From positions 2,185,501 through 2,249,500 of the forward strand of contig NZ_ASWH01000001.1 of assembly GCF_000407545.1 (NCBI RefSeq): a stretch of DNA of 64,000 nt, written 5' to 3'. How positions within the stretch are numbered: the stretch's first letter is position 1; every line of letters starts with the position of its first letter. This document shows positions 47,465 to 57,382 of the stretch, piece after piece. Both the position numbers and the translations under genes were made by a program. Below the pieces are notes generated by a model, which saw only the letters and a list, made by a program, of their open reading frames with translations, did not search any database and was not told the origin of the DNA. The DNA is from Enterococcus gilvus ATCC BAA-350 (GTDB lineage Bacteria; Bacillota; Bacilli; Lactobacillales; Enterococcaceae).

Positions 47465-47926
47465 CTATTTCAATAACAGGTTCGTAATTTTTTGGATTGT
47501 TTTATAAATTTTATCCGTTGCTTCATCTTGTTTTTTTTCTGCTGCATTGAAGGCTTCCTCATTTACTTCCGGCAATAAGCTGTCTGTCATTTCTTGGCAG
47601 CCTTCGACATATTGAATAAATGCGCGTTCAAATTTCTTATGATTGCCGATCACCTTTGCGGGTGGTTTCAACATGCTGATTTTTTCTAAATTTAATTCGT
47701 AGAACTGTGTCCCCTCTTTGAACAGCTCGTGGATCTCTGACAGGTGTTCTTGATCAAATTCAGTGATCGTCTTTTCATCTAAAGCAGTACGGATTTCTTC
47801 ATAGCTTGGGTGTAACCGTTCACCCATCTTTTCAGTATTTTGAACGATCTCATTGATCTCTCTTGCATAGTATCCTGTATTCGGTCGCATTCCTTTATTC
47901 CCACTTTCTTTTCTGGATACCTTCAT
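47465..47926 (-). CDS. Hypothetical helical protein
   Basis: 153 residues, all alpha-helical and highly charged, no signal peptide or membrane helix. Recognisable stretches: MRPNTGYYAREINEIVQNTE, ELFKEGTQFYELNLEKISML, KPPAKVIGNHKKFERAFIQY and a C-terminal TDKIYKTIQKITNLLLK. It may start at Met 13 (47890). It looks like small helical-bundle proteins seen in Lactobacillales, but no family is recognised. It is divergent from the GNAT gene. Confidence 0.55.
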   Translation of the reverse strand: MKVSRKESGNKGMRPNTGYYAREINEIVQNTEKMGERLHPSYEEIRTALDEKTITEFDQEHLSEIHELFKEGTQFYELNLEKISMLKPPAKVIGNHKKFERAFIQYVEGCQEMTDSLLPEVNEEAFNAAEKKQDEATDKIYKTIQKITNLLLK

Positions 47927-48039
47927 TTTACCGATTTTTCGCCATTATGCAAAGCTGTTCAGAAAAACTTAAAAGCCGCTTCATTTCTATGGGAAGAGAT
48001 GCTATGGTTAAAGAAATTGTTTCGAATGGAGGATTTTCT

Positions 48040-48543
48040 ATGGATACGATCATCCGAAAATGGCATAGAGACGATGCCGAAGAGCTGGCAAAAGTTTTGT
48101 CTAATAAAAACATTCATGACAACTTGCGAGACGGTCTGCCTTTTCCATACACTAAAAAAGATGCCCAAGCATTCATTGAATCTATGTTGCGTGCTGATTC
48201 GTCGAGCACATTTGCTTTCGCCATTGTTGATGGGGATAGAGTGATTGGCAGTATCGGTGTTTTTCGCTCGGAAAATATCCATCGGCGTACGGCTGAAATT
48301 GGGTATTATCTTTCCGAAAATGATTGGGGCAAGGGCTTTGCTACGCGAGCCGTGACAGCTGTTACGGCGTATATTTTCAAAGAAACCGATATTCTGAGGA
48401 TTTTTGCAGAACCCTTTTCCACCAACAAAGCCTCTTGTCGATTGCTGGAAAAATGCGGGTTTCAATTCGAAGGAACCTTGCGGAAAAATGCGGTGAAAAA
48501 CGGTGAAGTAAAAGACATGCACATGTATGCACTGATTAAATAA
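48040..48543 (+). CDS. GNAT acetyltransferase, RimJ/RimL-like
   Basis: 167 residues from ATG 48040 (MDTIIRKWHRDDAEELAKVL), with GGAGG 7 nt upstream; the open frame extends far left without support. GNAT fold of the ribosomal-protein-alanine type: IGSIGVFRSENIHRRTAEIG, YYLSENDWGKGFATRAVTAV (acetyl-CoA loop) and NKASCRLLEKCGFQFEGTLR. May acetylate a protein N-terminus or a small amine. Terminator directly downstream. Confidence 0.9.
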   Translation: MDTIIRKWHRDDAEELAKVLSNKNIHDNLRDGLPFPYTKKDAQAFIESMLRADSSSTFAFAIVDGDRVIGSIGVFRSENIHRRTAEIGYYLSENDWGKGFATRAVTAVTAYIFKETDILRIFAEPFSTNKASCRLLEKCGFQFEGTLRKNAVKNGEVKDMHMYALIK

Positions 48544-48546
48544 AAA

Positions 48547-48586
48547 AACTTCGCAGGAGATCGGATAAGGATCGCCATGCGAAGTT
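48547..48586. terminator. Bidirectional terminator
   Basis: AACTTCGCA / TGCGAAGTT stem with inner GATC pairing, flanked by T-run (+) and A-run (minus-strand T-run), between GNAT and the P-type ATPase. Confidence 0.85.
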
Positions 48587-48593
48587 TTTTGGT

Positions 48594-51272
48594 TTATTTT
48601 TCTTTTAACGTTTTACGTTGGAAGAATTTCACGATCTCAACAATTGGAATAATCGCAAAGGAAGCACCGATCACGATCCCCCATTGATACAAGTCAAGAT
48701 GTGCTACCCGGAAGACATCGTTCAGTCCTGGCACAACGATGATGACCATCATTAACACAAAGGATAATAAGATCGCCCAGTTAAAGCTCTTGTTGCGGAA
48801 GGCACCAACTTTGAACAAGGATTGATGCACAGATTTCACGTTGAATGCGTGGAATAGCTGCATTAAGCCTAACGTTGCAAAAGCCATCGTCAAGGCGTCC
48901 GAATGAATCTCTCCATAATTTGAATGAACCGGCCATTGAATCGCTGACCAATAAACAAACAATACGGTACTCGCTTCTAAGATCCCTTGATAAATAATAC
49001 TTGAGAAGACGCCGCCAGAAAACAGATTTGAACTGCGTCCCCGTGGTTTATGCTGCATCAAGTCTTTTTCCGCAGGCTCCATTCCTAAAGCGATCGCAGG
49101 AAAAGTATCTGTTACTAAGTTGATCCATAATAAGTGGATTGGCAGCAAGGTATCCCAAGCAAGCAAAGTAGCGATGAATAACGTCAATACTTCTCCTAAG
49201 TTCGCAGCCAATAAATATTGAACCGCTTTTTGGATATTGGAGAAGACTTTACGTCCTTCTTCCACAGCAACGACGATCGTCGCGAAGTTGTCATCCGCAA
49301 GAACCATATCAGAAGCTCCTTTGGAAACCTCTGTCCCTGTGATCCCCATACCAATACCGATATCCGCTTGCTTCAAGGCAGGTGCATCATTGACGCCGTC
49401 CCCTGTCATGGCAACTACTTTTCCTTCTTTTTGCCACGCTTTGACGATCCGAACTTTATGCTCTGGAGACACACGGGCATAGACTGAATAATGCTCTACC
49501 TTCTGAGCAAACTCTTCATCTGAAAGTTCATTTAATTGCGCACCGGTTAAAACAGACGCATCGTCGCCCTTTTCGATGATCCCCAAACGAGCAGCAATCG
49601 CTTCTGCGGTATCTTTGTGGTCACCAGTGATCATAATTGGACGAACGCCCGCTTCTTTAGCCACACGTACTGCTTCGGCCGCTTCGGCACGTTCTGGATC
49701 GATCATGCCGACTAATCCAGCAAAGACCAATTCGTTTTCAACGACTTCCGTTTCTAATTCTGCTGGAACGTGGTCTACATATTTGTAAGCCATGCCCAAT
49801 ACACGCAGCGCTTGCTGCGCCATGTCTTTGTTATTCGCTAAAATATCTTGTTTTTCTTTCTCTGTCATAGGAACCACTTGATCATTCAACAAGATATGTG
49901 TCGTCCGATCAAGCAAGACATCTGGAGCGCCTTTGACAGCTACTAAGATTTTTCCATCTTGCTCTTCATGCAGCGTGCTCATCAGCTTACGATCTGAGTC
50001 GAAAGGCAGCTCACCCACGCGAGGTTCTGCAGCAACTTTTTCACGTACATCAAAATGATTATTCAATCCAAATTGCACAAGCGCTGTTTCTGTTGGATCG
50101 CCGATCAAACTGCCGTCTTGCGCGATTTTTGTATCGTTCGCATAGTTCATGACTTTCATCGCCATACTATCGCTAGGTACTTCGCCATTCGCATCGTATT
50201 GATGGTTGTCGACGTAAAGCTTTTCAACCGTCATCTGATTTAACGTCAAAGTCCCTGTTTTATCAGAAGCAATAATATCTGTTGAACCTAAAGTTTCCAC
50301 TGCAGGCAATTTACGAATCACAGAATTTCGTTTAGCCATCACTTGGGTCCCTAAAGCAAGAATGATCGTAACGATCGCTGGCAAGCCTTCAGGAATAGCC
50401 GCAACTGCTAATGAGATCGAGGTCAAGAGCATATCGACCCACGAGGTATCGTTAAAGACAGTTCCTACGAAAAACATCACGACAGCAATAATAATAATAG
50501 CAAGTGTCAAGAATTTACCCAATTGGTTCAAGTTGTTTTTCAATGGTGTCTCTGTTTCATCTGCTTGTGCTAACATTCCAGCAATCTTACCAACTTCGGT
50601 ATTCATTCCAGTATTCACGACCACACCTTTTCCGCGGCCATAGGTGACGTTACTATTTGAATACGCCATATTCACACGATCACCGATGCCCACTTCGCCT
50701 GCATCAATAACGATCAACTCTTTTTCTACCGGAACAGACTCTCCTGTTAAAGCAGCTTCTTCAATCTTTAATGAAGCGACTTCGATCAAACGTAAGTCCG
50801 CAGGGACCACATCACCGGCCTCCAGCATTACGATATCGCCGGGAACAAGATCGGTAGATTTCACAGAAAGGATATGACCATCACGTAAAACATTGGCATT
50901 TGGTGTAGACATTTCACGCAAGGCCTCAATGGCTTGTTCAGCCTTCGATTCTTGTACAACACCCATCACCGCATTGATGATCACAACGGCTAAAATAATG
51001 ATCGAATCCACTACTTCATGAGAAACGACCGCAGAGATGACTGCCGCAAACAATAGGACGATAATCATCAAATCTTTAAATTGTTCTAAGAAGCGAGCAA
51101 GCATACTTTTCTTTTCGCCCTCTTCTAATTCATTCAAACCATACTCATTTAGGCGTTTTTCTGCTTCCGCAGTTGTCAGCCCTTCTTCAGTCGTTTGAAC
51201 TTCTGCTAAAACCTGTTCTTTTTCTTCTGAATAAAAAGGATTTATCAGTTGTTGTTTTTTCTCCTCGGACAT
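48594..51272 (-). CDS. P-type cation ATPase (Ca2+/Mn2+ type, P2A)
   Basis: 892 residues from ATG 51272 ([20 protein letters not shown]), preceded by GGAGG; the frame to 51407 runs into a riboswitch. N-terminal cation ATPase domain ([20 protein letters not shown]), TGES in [15 protein letters not shown], phosphorylation site [11 protein letters not shown] near residue 330, [20 protein letters not shown], and C-terminal membrane helices with [32 protein letters not shown] is the Ca-ATPase-type site 2 sequence. The manganese riboswitch upstream indicates manganese (and calcium) export. Confidence 0.94.
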   Translation of the reverse strand: MSEEKKQQLINPFYSEEKEQVLAEVQTTEEGLTTAEAEKRLNEYGLNELEEGEKKSMLARFLEQFKDLMIIVLLFAAVISAVVSHEVVDSIIILAVVIINAVMGVVQESKAEQAIEALREMSTPNANVLRDGHILSVKSTDLVPGDIVMLEAGDVVPADLRLIEVASLKIEEAALTGESVPVEKELIVIDAGEVGIGDRVNMAYSNSNVTYGRGKGVVVNTGMNTEVGKIAGMLAQADETETPLKNNLNQLGKFLTLAIIIIAVVMFFVGTVFNDTSWVDMLLTSISLAVAAIPEGLPAIVTIILALGTQVMAKRNSVIRKLPAVETLGSTDIIASDKTGTLTLNQMTVEKLYVDNHQYDANGEVPSDSMAMKVMNYANDTKIAQDGSLIGDPTETALVQFGLNNHFDVREKVAAEPRVGELPFDSDRKLMSTLHEEQDGKILVAVKGAPDVLLDRTTHILLNDQVVPMTEKEKQDILANNKDMAQQALRVLGMAYKYVDHVPAELETEVVENELVFAGLVGMIDPERAEAAEAVRVAKEAGVRPIMITGDHKDTAEAIAARLGIIEKGDDASVLTGAQLNELSDEEFAQKVEHYSVYARVSPEHKVRIVKAWQKEGKVVAMTGDGVNDAPALKQADIGIGMGITGTEVSKGASDMVLADDNFATIVVAVEEGRKVFSNIQKAVQYLLAANLGEVLTLFIATLLAWDTLLPIHLLWINLVTDTFPAIALGMEPAEKDLMQHKPRGRSSNLFSGGVFSSIIYQGILEASTVLFVYWSAIQWPVHSNYGEIHSDALTMAFATLGLMQLFHAFNVKSVHQSLFKVGAFRNKSFNWAILLSFVLMMVIIVVPGLNDVFRVAHLDLYQWGIVIGASFAIIPIVEIVKFFQRKTLKEK

Positions 51273-51308
51273 TTTTTTCCTCCTTAAATTAGTGTTCCTT
51301 TTGGAAGT

Positions 51309-51447
51309 AAAAAAAATAGACTTGTGTATGCGAAAGACACATACATAAGTCTCACTATTTAAGACAACACCAGAAAAATATCTTTTTCTTGCTGGTGGCG
51401 TTGCCACAGCTTGCGCTGCCAGTTACTCCCTCATGAATACAAAACGA
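51309..51447 (-). promoter_or_regulatory. yybP-ykoY manganese riboswitch
   Basis: On the minus strand the leader carries ATGAGGGAGTAACTGGCAGC, then GGCAACGCCACCAGC, then GTGAGAC, the conserved order of yybP-ykoY elements. It ends in a terminator: GACTTATGTATGTG pairs with CGCATACACAAGTC, then TTTTTTT. A TATAAT box lies at 51448-51453 with TTGTAT 18 bp upstream. Such riboswitches turn on Mn2+-handling genes when manganese is high. Confidence 0.85.
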
Positions 51448-51514
51448 ATTATAGCATGAGAAAAGGCGGGAATACAATCACTACTTTTAAAATAATCGAT
51501 TGTAAGAGCTTCCA

Positions 51515-52261
51515 CTAGAGACTTTTATTCCAAAAATCTTCAGCTGTTCCTTGTTCCATGCCCATTATAAACTTTTCTCGAATATCTGGGTAGTGATTCG
51601 CCATGTTGGTCACTAAGTTCTTTATCTCTTCCCGTTTTGTTTTTTTATCCACAGGACAAGGATTAAAAACAACCGGCAGCTCTTCGCGTTTCACAAGGCG
51701 GATGATTTGTTTTTCTTCCAAATAGATCATCGGACGGATTAACGTTACGTTTGTTTTCGATAGATAGCTTTTTGGCTCAAAACTATTCATCCTTCCGTGA
51801 AACAAAAAGTTCATGTAGTAAGTCTCGATCGCGTCATCTACATGATGCCCCAACGCGACTTTTTGACACCCCAATTCATGGGCTCGATTGTATAAGATTC
51901 CTCGGCGTAGTTTTGCGCATAAGGAGCAGGGGGATTTTTCTTCCCGAATATCAAAAACAACTTTGGCAATGTTTGTCGGAACAATTTCTAATGGATACCC
52001 CAACTGTTCAACGAAAGCCTGCATCGGCGTAATGTCACACCCTTCAAATCCCATATCAAGCGCGATCGGTACCAGCTCAAAATCAAACCCCAACCTTCTT
52101 TGTCGACGAATCCGATCCAACAAATAAAGCAACGTCGTGCTATCTTTTCCGCCACTCATACCGATCGCCACTCGATCTCCTGGTTCGATCATTCCATGCG
52201 TTAAGATCGCACGGCGAACCGGATTGTAATAACTCTGATTGTCTTTCTTTTTAAATCCCAT
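51515..52261 (-). CDS. TtcA-type tRNA thiolation PP-loop ATPase
   Basis: 248 residues. PP-loop SGGKDSTTLLYLLDRIRRQR at about 34-53, CSLCAKLRRGILYNRAHELG with the CxxC of TtcA, GHHVDDAIETYYMNFLFHGR and a further C-P-V-D. TtcA enzymes bind an Fe-S cluster and make 2-thiocytidine at tRNA position 32. Gram-positive homologs are short like this and not all tested. It follows the LTA-synthase-like gene by 17 nt, likely one operon. Confidence 0.85.
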   Translation of the reverse strand: MGFKKKDNQSYYNPVRRAILTHGMIEPGDRVAIGMSGGKDSTTLLYLLDRIRRQRRLGFDFELVPIALDMGFEGCDITPMQAFVEQLGYPLEIVPTNIAKVVFDIREEKSPCSLCAKLRRGILYNRAHELGCQKVALGHHVDDAIETYYMNFLFHGRMNSFEPKSYLSKTNVTLIRPMIYLEEKQIIRLVKREELPVVFNPCPVDKKTKREEIKNLVTNMANHYPDIREKFIMGMEQGTAEDFWNKSL

Positions 52262-52278
52262 GGTTTACTCCCTTTGGT

Positions 52279-54084
52279 TTATTCAAAGAATGCTTCTTTT
52301 AAGCTGTATTGATTTCCGGATGTGATGTCATATTGGATCATTTGATAATCCTGATATAATTTTTCTTGCTTCTTGTTCAATCGAGCTTCTTTAAACCACT
52401 GCCCACTTTGATAGTACATTCCTTTTTCAAATGCTGGCAGCTCGTTTTGCAGTTCTACTAATAACTGCTGAAAGCCAGTCATTTGCAGTCGCCCTTGTTG
52501 AAAAAGATCTGCCGCAAAATAAAATGGACTTGTTGTCACCCGCTCGTTGTTCAACTGATGCCGGTTGTCGTACATGAGAAATTCAGTCTCATGTAATGGG
52601 TGTCCTTGATTCTTCTCTTGAATCTCCTCCGAATAAATCCCTGGCAAATGATCGCCCCAGAAGACGACCAATGTCCGTTCAGGCAATTTGTCCAGCTTAG
52701 TCAGAAAATCATTCAATGCTTCACTGCTGTATGCGACATCTTGCAAATAACTTCTTACAGCCATACTGTCTTCTCCTTTGACAAGATAAGGCAGTTCGTC
52801 GTATTTATTTTCATACGGCATATGCGTCTGCATCGTCACCAAGTGTAAGAATTGCGGTTGATTCTTTTTTTCTAATTGATCGAAGACTTCCTGATACGCT
52901 GCCTTATCGGAAATATAGGGATTGTTTTCGATTTTGTCTTTATGCGTCATCGTGCTTTCGTCGAGAAATTGATCGAAGCCGAATGTTTTATAAACGTCTT
53001 TTCTTTTGTACATGGATGTATTGTACGGATGGATCGCGGTTGTTTCATAACCTCGCTCTTTTAATGTCCCTACTAATGAAGGAAATGACTTGAATTCTGG
53101 TACCAGCATCGTATAAGGTGTCGTCATCTGTGCATTGAAGAGCTCCATTGAAAATCCAGTCAATGCTTCAAATTCGATATTCGCAGTACCGCCGCCGTAA
53201 TTTTGCGAGAGCATTTGTCCGCTGTAGGTCGTGTCTGCCACCTCACGATACGCCTGCAATGGATCACCGCCATAGATCTCTAACCCTTTCAATCGGCTTG
53301 GATCGGAGAAGCTTTCACTCATCACATACACGATATTCGGCTTTTCTTCGGATGCGTTCTCCTTTTTCGGCTGATACTCTTCCGTGATTTTTTTGACTGC
53401 AGCAGCAGAATAGTTTGCGGGCTCCTCCATCGCATCGACAGGCAAATTGTATAGAAAACCGCCCATAAATCCTGTGTTGTAATAATTCATTTTCTGACTG
53501 TATGGAATCCACAACGCCGTCTTATTATAGGCTTCTCGCAAGACATTTCCCTGCTGATTAAAGCCGCCTGCATAAATCAAAAGACCACTCGTCAAAACAA
53601 AAATGCTCAAGCGAATCCATTGCTGCTTTTTCTTTAGTTTCAAACTCTTCTTTACACTAAAGACGATTAACAGCAACCCAATCACCAGAAGTAGTAAAAA
53701 GAGAATAAACACCGGTATTCCAACGATGTCGCGAATCATTCCAAATTCAGTAATCATTTTCAGATCATCGGGATAGATTGGTTCCATCCGATACTTCATT
53801 TTTAAAAAATTGGCGCTTCCCACACCGATCACGGTCAGAGCATAAAAAAGACTCCCCATTTTTAATGAACCTAGCAAACTACTGATCCAGCCATAAAAAA
53901 CCAGCAGCACAAAACATCCTAAAAAGAATTTCTCCGTGTGCCAAGAAAAAGCGAATTTAAATGCCAAGTCAAAAGAAAAATCATTTTGCGTCAATTGAAA
54001 AAAAAGATTGGAAACAATAATTAACCCGACGATACCGATTCCGACTAGAATTGGACGCCAAGGAAGCTTTCGAAGTTTTTGCAT
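52279..54084 (-). CDS. LTA synthase family membrane sulfatase-fold protein
   Basis: 601 residues from ATG 54084 (MQKLRKLPWRPILVGIGIVG). Five N-terminal membrane helices (to ~180), then an extracellular sulfatase/phosphoglycerol transferase domain: PNIVYVMSESFSDPSRLKGL, catalytic Thr in NYGGGTANIEFEALTGFSME (about 305), HPYNTSMYKRKDVYKTFGFD and VVFWGDHLPG. Such enzymes polymerise or transfer glycerol-phosphate to lipoteichoic acid or glycolipids. The predicted lineage is closer to MdoB/LtaS-like accessory proteins than to the main LtaS; exact acceptor unknown. Confidence 0.87.
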   Translation of the reverse strand: MQKLRKLPWRPILVGIGIVGLIIVSNLFFQLTQNDFSFDLAFKFAFSWHTEKFFLGCFVLLVFYGWISSLLGSLKMGSLFYALTVIGVGSANFLKMKYRMEPIYPDDLKMITEFGMIRDIVGIPVFILFLLLLVIGLLLIVFSVKKSLKLKKKQQWIRLSIFVLTSGLLIYAGGFNQQGNVLREAYNKTALWIPYSQKMNYYNTGFMGGFLYNLPVDAMEEPANYSAAAVKKITEEYQPKKENASEEKPNIVYVMSESFSDPSRLKGLEIYGGDPLQAYREVADTTYSGQMLSQNYGGGTANIEFEALTGFSMELFNAQMTTPYTMLVPEFKSFPSLVGTLKERGYETTAIHPYNTSMYKRKDVYKTFGFDQFLDESTMTHKDKIENNPYISDKAAYQEVFDQLEKKNQPQFLHLVTMQTHMPYENKYDELPYLVKGEDSMAVRSYLQDVAYSSEALNDFLTKLDKLPERTLVVFWGDHLPGIYSEEIQEKNQGHPLHETEFLMYDNRHQLNNERVTTSPFYFAADLFQQGRLQMTGFQQLLVELQNELPAFEKGMYYQSGQWFKEARLNKKQEKLYQDYQMIQYDITSGNQYSLKEAFFE

Positions 54085-54349
54085 ATCTCTCTCCCATTCA
54101 TACATTCGTAAAGATGTTCTCTCTACTCCTTAAAAGTTCTCCGAGATCTCATCCCTTGTTTTATCTAATTAGTTAGAATGCCTGCCATTCTGCGGCACCC
54201 TTTTCTTCTCAAAAAACAATTAGCGGCGATTCATAAAAATCGACCAATACCTTAAATAGTTTAGCGAGAAAACGGAACAAAGTAAAGAATGCCGACAACT
54301 TCCTTAAACTAAATTCATAGAACAATTTTTTAATGAGGGGAACAAAAAA

Positions 54350-54379
54350 AGCCTAGTGAAGAACGTTCTCCACTAGGCT
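54350..54379 (-). terminator. Terminator of the pncB-nadE operon
   Basis: 9-bp stem AGCCTAGTG / CACTAGGCT (extended by AGAAC/GTTCT) followed on the minus strand by TTTTTTTG. Confidence 0.9.
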
Positions 54380-54394
54380 GCATCATTCCTTCGA

Positions 54395-55219
54395 TTATTT
54401 CCAGAAATCATCAAAGACCGTAATTGGTAAATGACGTTTATGCTGCGTTTTGTTCCACCAATTTTCGATCGTTGCTTGGGCACTCGCTTCAATTTCTCGA
54501 CCTTCCAAATAGTCGTCAATGTCATCATAAGTGACCCCAAGTGCGACTTCATCCGCAATCAATGGTTTGCCATCTTCTAGATCGGCTGTTGGAACCTTCA
54601 AATACAAGGATTCATCTGCGCCCAATTCCTTCAGCAGCATTTTTCCTTGGCGCTTGTTCAAACGGAACAACGGCAAGATGTCTGCACCGCCATCGCCAAA
54701 TTTCGTGAAGAAACCTGTGATATTTTCCGCTGCATGATCTGTTCCGATTACGGCACCTTGATTGTCTCCTGCGATCGCATACTGAGTAATCATTCGTTGA
54801 CGTGCTTTGATGTTTCCTTTATTGAAGTCACTGATAGCGACTCCTGCTTCTTCTAAAGCCGCCACTTCAGCATCTACCGCTCCTTTGATATTCACGCTTA
54901 AGCTTACATCTGGTTTTATAAACACCAAGGCTCTCTTTGCATCTGCTTCGTCTGCTTGCGCGCCATAAGGCAAGCGAACAGCAAAGAATTTGTAGGCCTG
55001 ATCCCCAGTTTCTTCACGCATTTCTTCCATTGCAAGTTGTGCCAAACGACCTGCCAATGAAGAATCTTGACCACCGCTGATTCCCAATACAAAAGATTTC
55101 AAAAATGGGTGCTTTTTCAAATACGCTTTTAAAAATTCAATACTTCTCCGAATTTCTTCTTGAGGATCAATCGATGGTTTTGTTCCTAATTCCTTAATGA
55201 TCTCTTCTTGCAACGTCAT
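54395..55219 (-). CDS. nadE: Ammonia-dependent NAD+ synthetase
   Basis: 274 residues. Converts nicotinate adenine dinucleotide and ammonia to NAD+. PP-loop [20 protein letters not shown] (about 46-65), [40 protein letters not shown] and [13 protein letters not shown] segment ([19 protein letters not shown]). Bacterial NH3-dependent length, no glutaminase domain. It is 15 nt after pncB, forming a nicotinate salvage unit. Confidence 0.96.
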   Translation of the reverse strand: MTLQEEIIKELGTKPSIDPQEEIRRSIEFLKAYLKKHPFLKSFVLGISGGQDSSLAGRLAQLAMEEMREETGDQAYKFFAVRLPYGAQADEADAKRALVFIKPDVSLSVNIKGAVDAEVAALEEAGVAISDFNKGNIKARQRMITQYAIAGDNQGAVIGTDHAAENITGFFTKFGDGGADILPLFRLNKRQGKMLLKELGADESLYLKVPTADLEDGKPLIADEVALGVTYDDIDDYLEGREIEASAQATIENWWNKTQHKRHLPITVFDDFWK

Positions 55220-55234
55220 GACGACTCCACTCCT

Positions 55235-56707
55235 TTAATCTTCTTCTTCCGTTTTTACCATAGATTTACGCACTTGGTCCATAATTTTGTTTTTATGGTT
55301 CCAGCACTCAGTTGAAAGATCGACTGGATATTTTTGTGGATTAAGGTCACGTTTATACTCTTCCCATAAGGAATCCAAACTATCTTTAGCCGTTTGCTTC
55401 ACAATTTCTAAATCAGGCAGTTCATAGACGCGCGTTCCTTTTACGAAAATGTCTTTTAAGACTGGACGCGCTTCAAAGTTTTTAACTGTTTTATTGATAT
55501 AAGGATAGACGGGATGGAACATGTAGATTTCCTTTTCTTCTCTCGGGTCTTCATCCCACAAAGTCACATAATCCCCTTCTGATTTGCCATCAGATTTACG
55601 CGTGATCCGCCACACTTGCTTTTTCCCTGGCGTCGTGACTTTTTCTGCATTGCTGGAAAGTTTGATGGTGTCCATCATCTCTCCCTCTTTGTTCTCAATC
55701 GAGACTAATTTGAAGACAGCACCAAGAGCCGGTTGATCGTAAGCTGTGATCAGCTTCGTTCCGACACCCCATACATCGATCTTCGCATGCTGCATTTTTA
55801 AGTTGAGAATGGTGCTTTCATCTAAATCATTCGATGCATAGATTTTCGCATCTGGAAATCCTGCTTCATCTAATTGTTGGCGGACACGTTTCGAAATATA
55901 GGCCATGTCACCGCTATCGATACGTACACCTAAAAAGTTGATCTTATCGCCCATTTCTCGTGCAACTCGGATGGCACTTGGCACGCCTGATCGGATCGTA
56001 TCGTACGTATCAACTAAAAAGACACAATCCCGATGTGTTTCTGCGTAAGCTTTAAATCCTTCGTAATCGTTGCCGTAAGACTGGATCAATGAATGCGCAT
56101 GCGTGCCGCTATCTGGAATACCAAAAATTTTTCCAGCACGCACATTGCTTGTTGCATCAGCACCACCAATATAAGCCGCTCGTGTTCCCCATATAGCAGC
56201 ATCTAATTCCTGTGCACGACGTGTCCCAAATTCTAATAAAGGATCATCTCCAATAACGGATTTAATGCGCGCCGCTTTGGTTGCAATCAAGGTTTGAAAG
56301 TTTACGATATTCAACAATGTCGTTTCGACCAATTGGCATTGCAGCAGTGGTCCTTCCACCTGGATGATCGGTTCATTATTAAAGACCAATTCACCTTCTA
56401 CCGCTGAACGAACGGTACAAGCAAATTTGAAATCTCGCAAATAATCGATAAAATCTGCCGGGTAATGTTCCACTTCACTTAAATATGCCAAGTCACTTTC
56501 ACTAAACGTCAAATCTTCCAAATATTTTACAAGTCGTTCTAGACCAGCAAAGATGACATAGCCATTATCAAAAGGCATATTACGGAAATAACACTCAAAT
56601 ACGGCGTGAAGATCCGCTCGACCCGTCTCCCAATAAGTTTTCATCATATTGATTTGATAAAGGTCCGTATGAAGTGTCAAACTGTCATCTTCGTACAACT
56701 TTTTCAT
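55235..56707 (-). CDS. pncB: Nicotinate phosphoribosyltransferase
   Basis: 490 residues from ATG 56707 (MKKLYEDDSLTLHTDLYQIN), with GAGGAG 7 nt upstream. It forms nicotinate mononucleotide from nicotinate, PRPP and ATP. Diagnostic: LHTDLYQINMMKTYWETGRA, EFGTRRAQELDAAIWGTRAA with GGADATSNVRAGKIFGIPDS, and GVRIDSGDMAYISKRVRQQL. It is the long Gram-positive form and the first gene of the operon with nadE. Confidence 0.95.
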   Translation of the reverse strand: MKKLYEDDSLTLHTDLYQINMMKTYWETGRADLHAVFECYFRNMPFDNGYVIFAGLERLVKYLEDLTFSESDLAYLSEVEHYPADFIDYLRDFKFACTVRSAVEGELVFNNEPIIQVEGPLLQCQLVETTLLNIVNFQTLIATKAARIKSVIGDDPLLEFGTRRAQELDAAIWGTRAAYIGGADATSNVRAGKIFGIPDSGTHAHSLIQSYGNDYEGFKAYAETHRDCVFLVDTYDTIRSGVPSAIRVAREMGDKINFLGVRIDSGDMAYISKRVRQQLDEAGFPDAKIYASNDLDESTILNLKMQHAKIDVWGVGTKLITAYDQPALGAVFKLVSIENKEGEMMDTIKLSSNAEKVTTPGKKQVWRITRKSDGKSEGDYVTLWDEDPREEKEIYMFHPVYPYINKTVKNFEARPVLKDIFVKGTRVYELPDLEIVKQTAKDSLDSLWEEYKRDLNPQKYPVDLSTECWNHKNKIMDQVRKSMVKTEEED

Positions 56708-56828
56708 AGTCATGCTCCTCATTTGTTTTTAGTAATTTAAACTATTTCACTCATTATATCACAAGAGTTCTGGGGGCGGCATTCTAGCCTCCTTACAATT
56801 GAACTGAATTTCGATGCCTATAAAGGAA

Positions 56829-56859
56829 CACGGGGAAAAGTTTTACACTCTTCCCCGTG
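56829..56859 (-). terminator. Hairpin after the DUF1827 gene
   Basis: Perfect 9-bp stem CACGGGGAA / TTCCCCGTG. The minus-strand tail TTCCTTTATA is only moderately T-rich. Confidence 0.6.
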
Positions 56860-56865
56860 GTACGA

Positions 56866-57228
56866 TTATTTTTCTTTTGAGACTTTATATTCCACAGCAA
56901 TAATATCTTTGTATCCTTCTTTAGGTCGGATTCCAGCCTGCATCATTTGTTTTTTATACCCGACATCGACAGTCACATCTTTCCGATCAACTTTCAATAA
57001 GCGATGGATGATCGTATCGACTTCTTGATGACTGATTTTCCGCTGACGATTGATCAATAATAAATCGATCGTATCAAAGCGATCCGCATAGATAATTTTT
57101 GTTCGGTCGTAGGCGTACAATTTAAGCAACTTGATAGCCGGACGCTGCTCAAACAGGTAACCCGTTAAATTTGGATAGAGTGTTTCTAAATTAACATTGC
57201 TATTCAAAGGTGTCTCAATTAATTTCAT
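56866..57228 (-). CDS. DUF1827 family protein
   Basis: 120 residues: MKLIETPLNSNVNLETLYPN, then LTGYLFEQRPAIKLLKLYAYD and RKDVTVDVGYKKQMM. It looks like the DUF1827 family of Lactobacillales, mixed alpha/beta and cytosolic, of unknown function. Single gene between the NAD salvage pair and the large flavoprotein. AAAGGGG lies upstream of the ATG. Confidence 0.65.
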   Translation of the reverse strand: MKLIETPLNSNVNLETLYPNLTGYLFEQRPAIKLLKLYAYDRTKIIYADRFDTIDLLLINRQRKISHQEVDTIIHRLLKVDRKDVTVDVGYKKQMMQAGIRPKEGYKDIIAVEYKVSKEK

Positions 57229-57353
57229 TCAGTAAGCCCCTTTTCTATATCATTTAGTCGAATGGACTGTTTTCTTTTTCTTCATTCATTATTTTAACAT
57301 ATGGAGCAAATGTTTTTTAATCAATCAAAAAAATTTTTTTAGAAAAGAAAAAA

Positions 57354-57377
57354 ATCCCGAGGCATCTGCCTCAGGAT
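57354..57377 (-). terminator. Terminator of the OYE/FAD fusion gene
   Basis: ATCCCGAGGCA / TGCCTCAGGAT stem (one mismatch), 2-nt loop region, then TTTTTTTC on the minus strand. Confidence 0.8.
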
Positions 57378-57382
57378 CACTT

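Noticed and set aside
51273..51407. N-terminal extension of the P-type ATPase by 45 codons
   Set aside because: The extra codons fall in the terminator and aptamer of the manganese riboswitch, and a strong ribosome site precedes ATG 51272.
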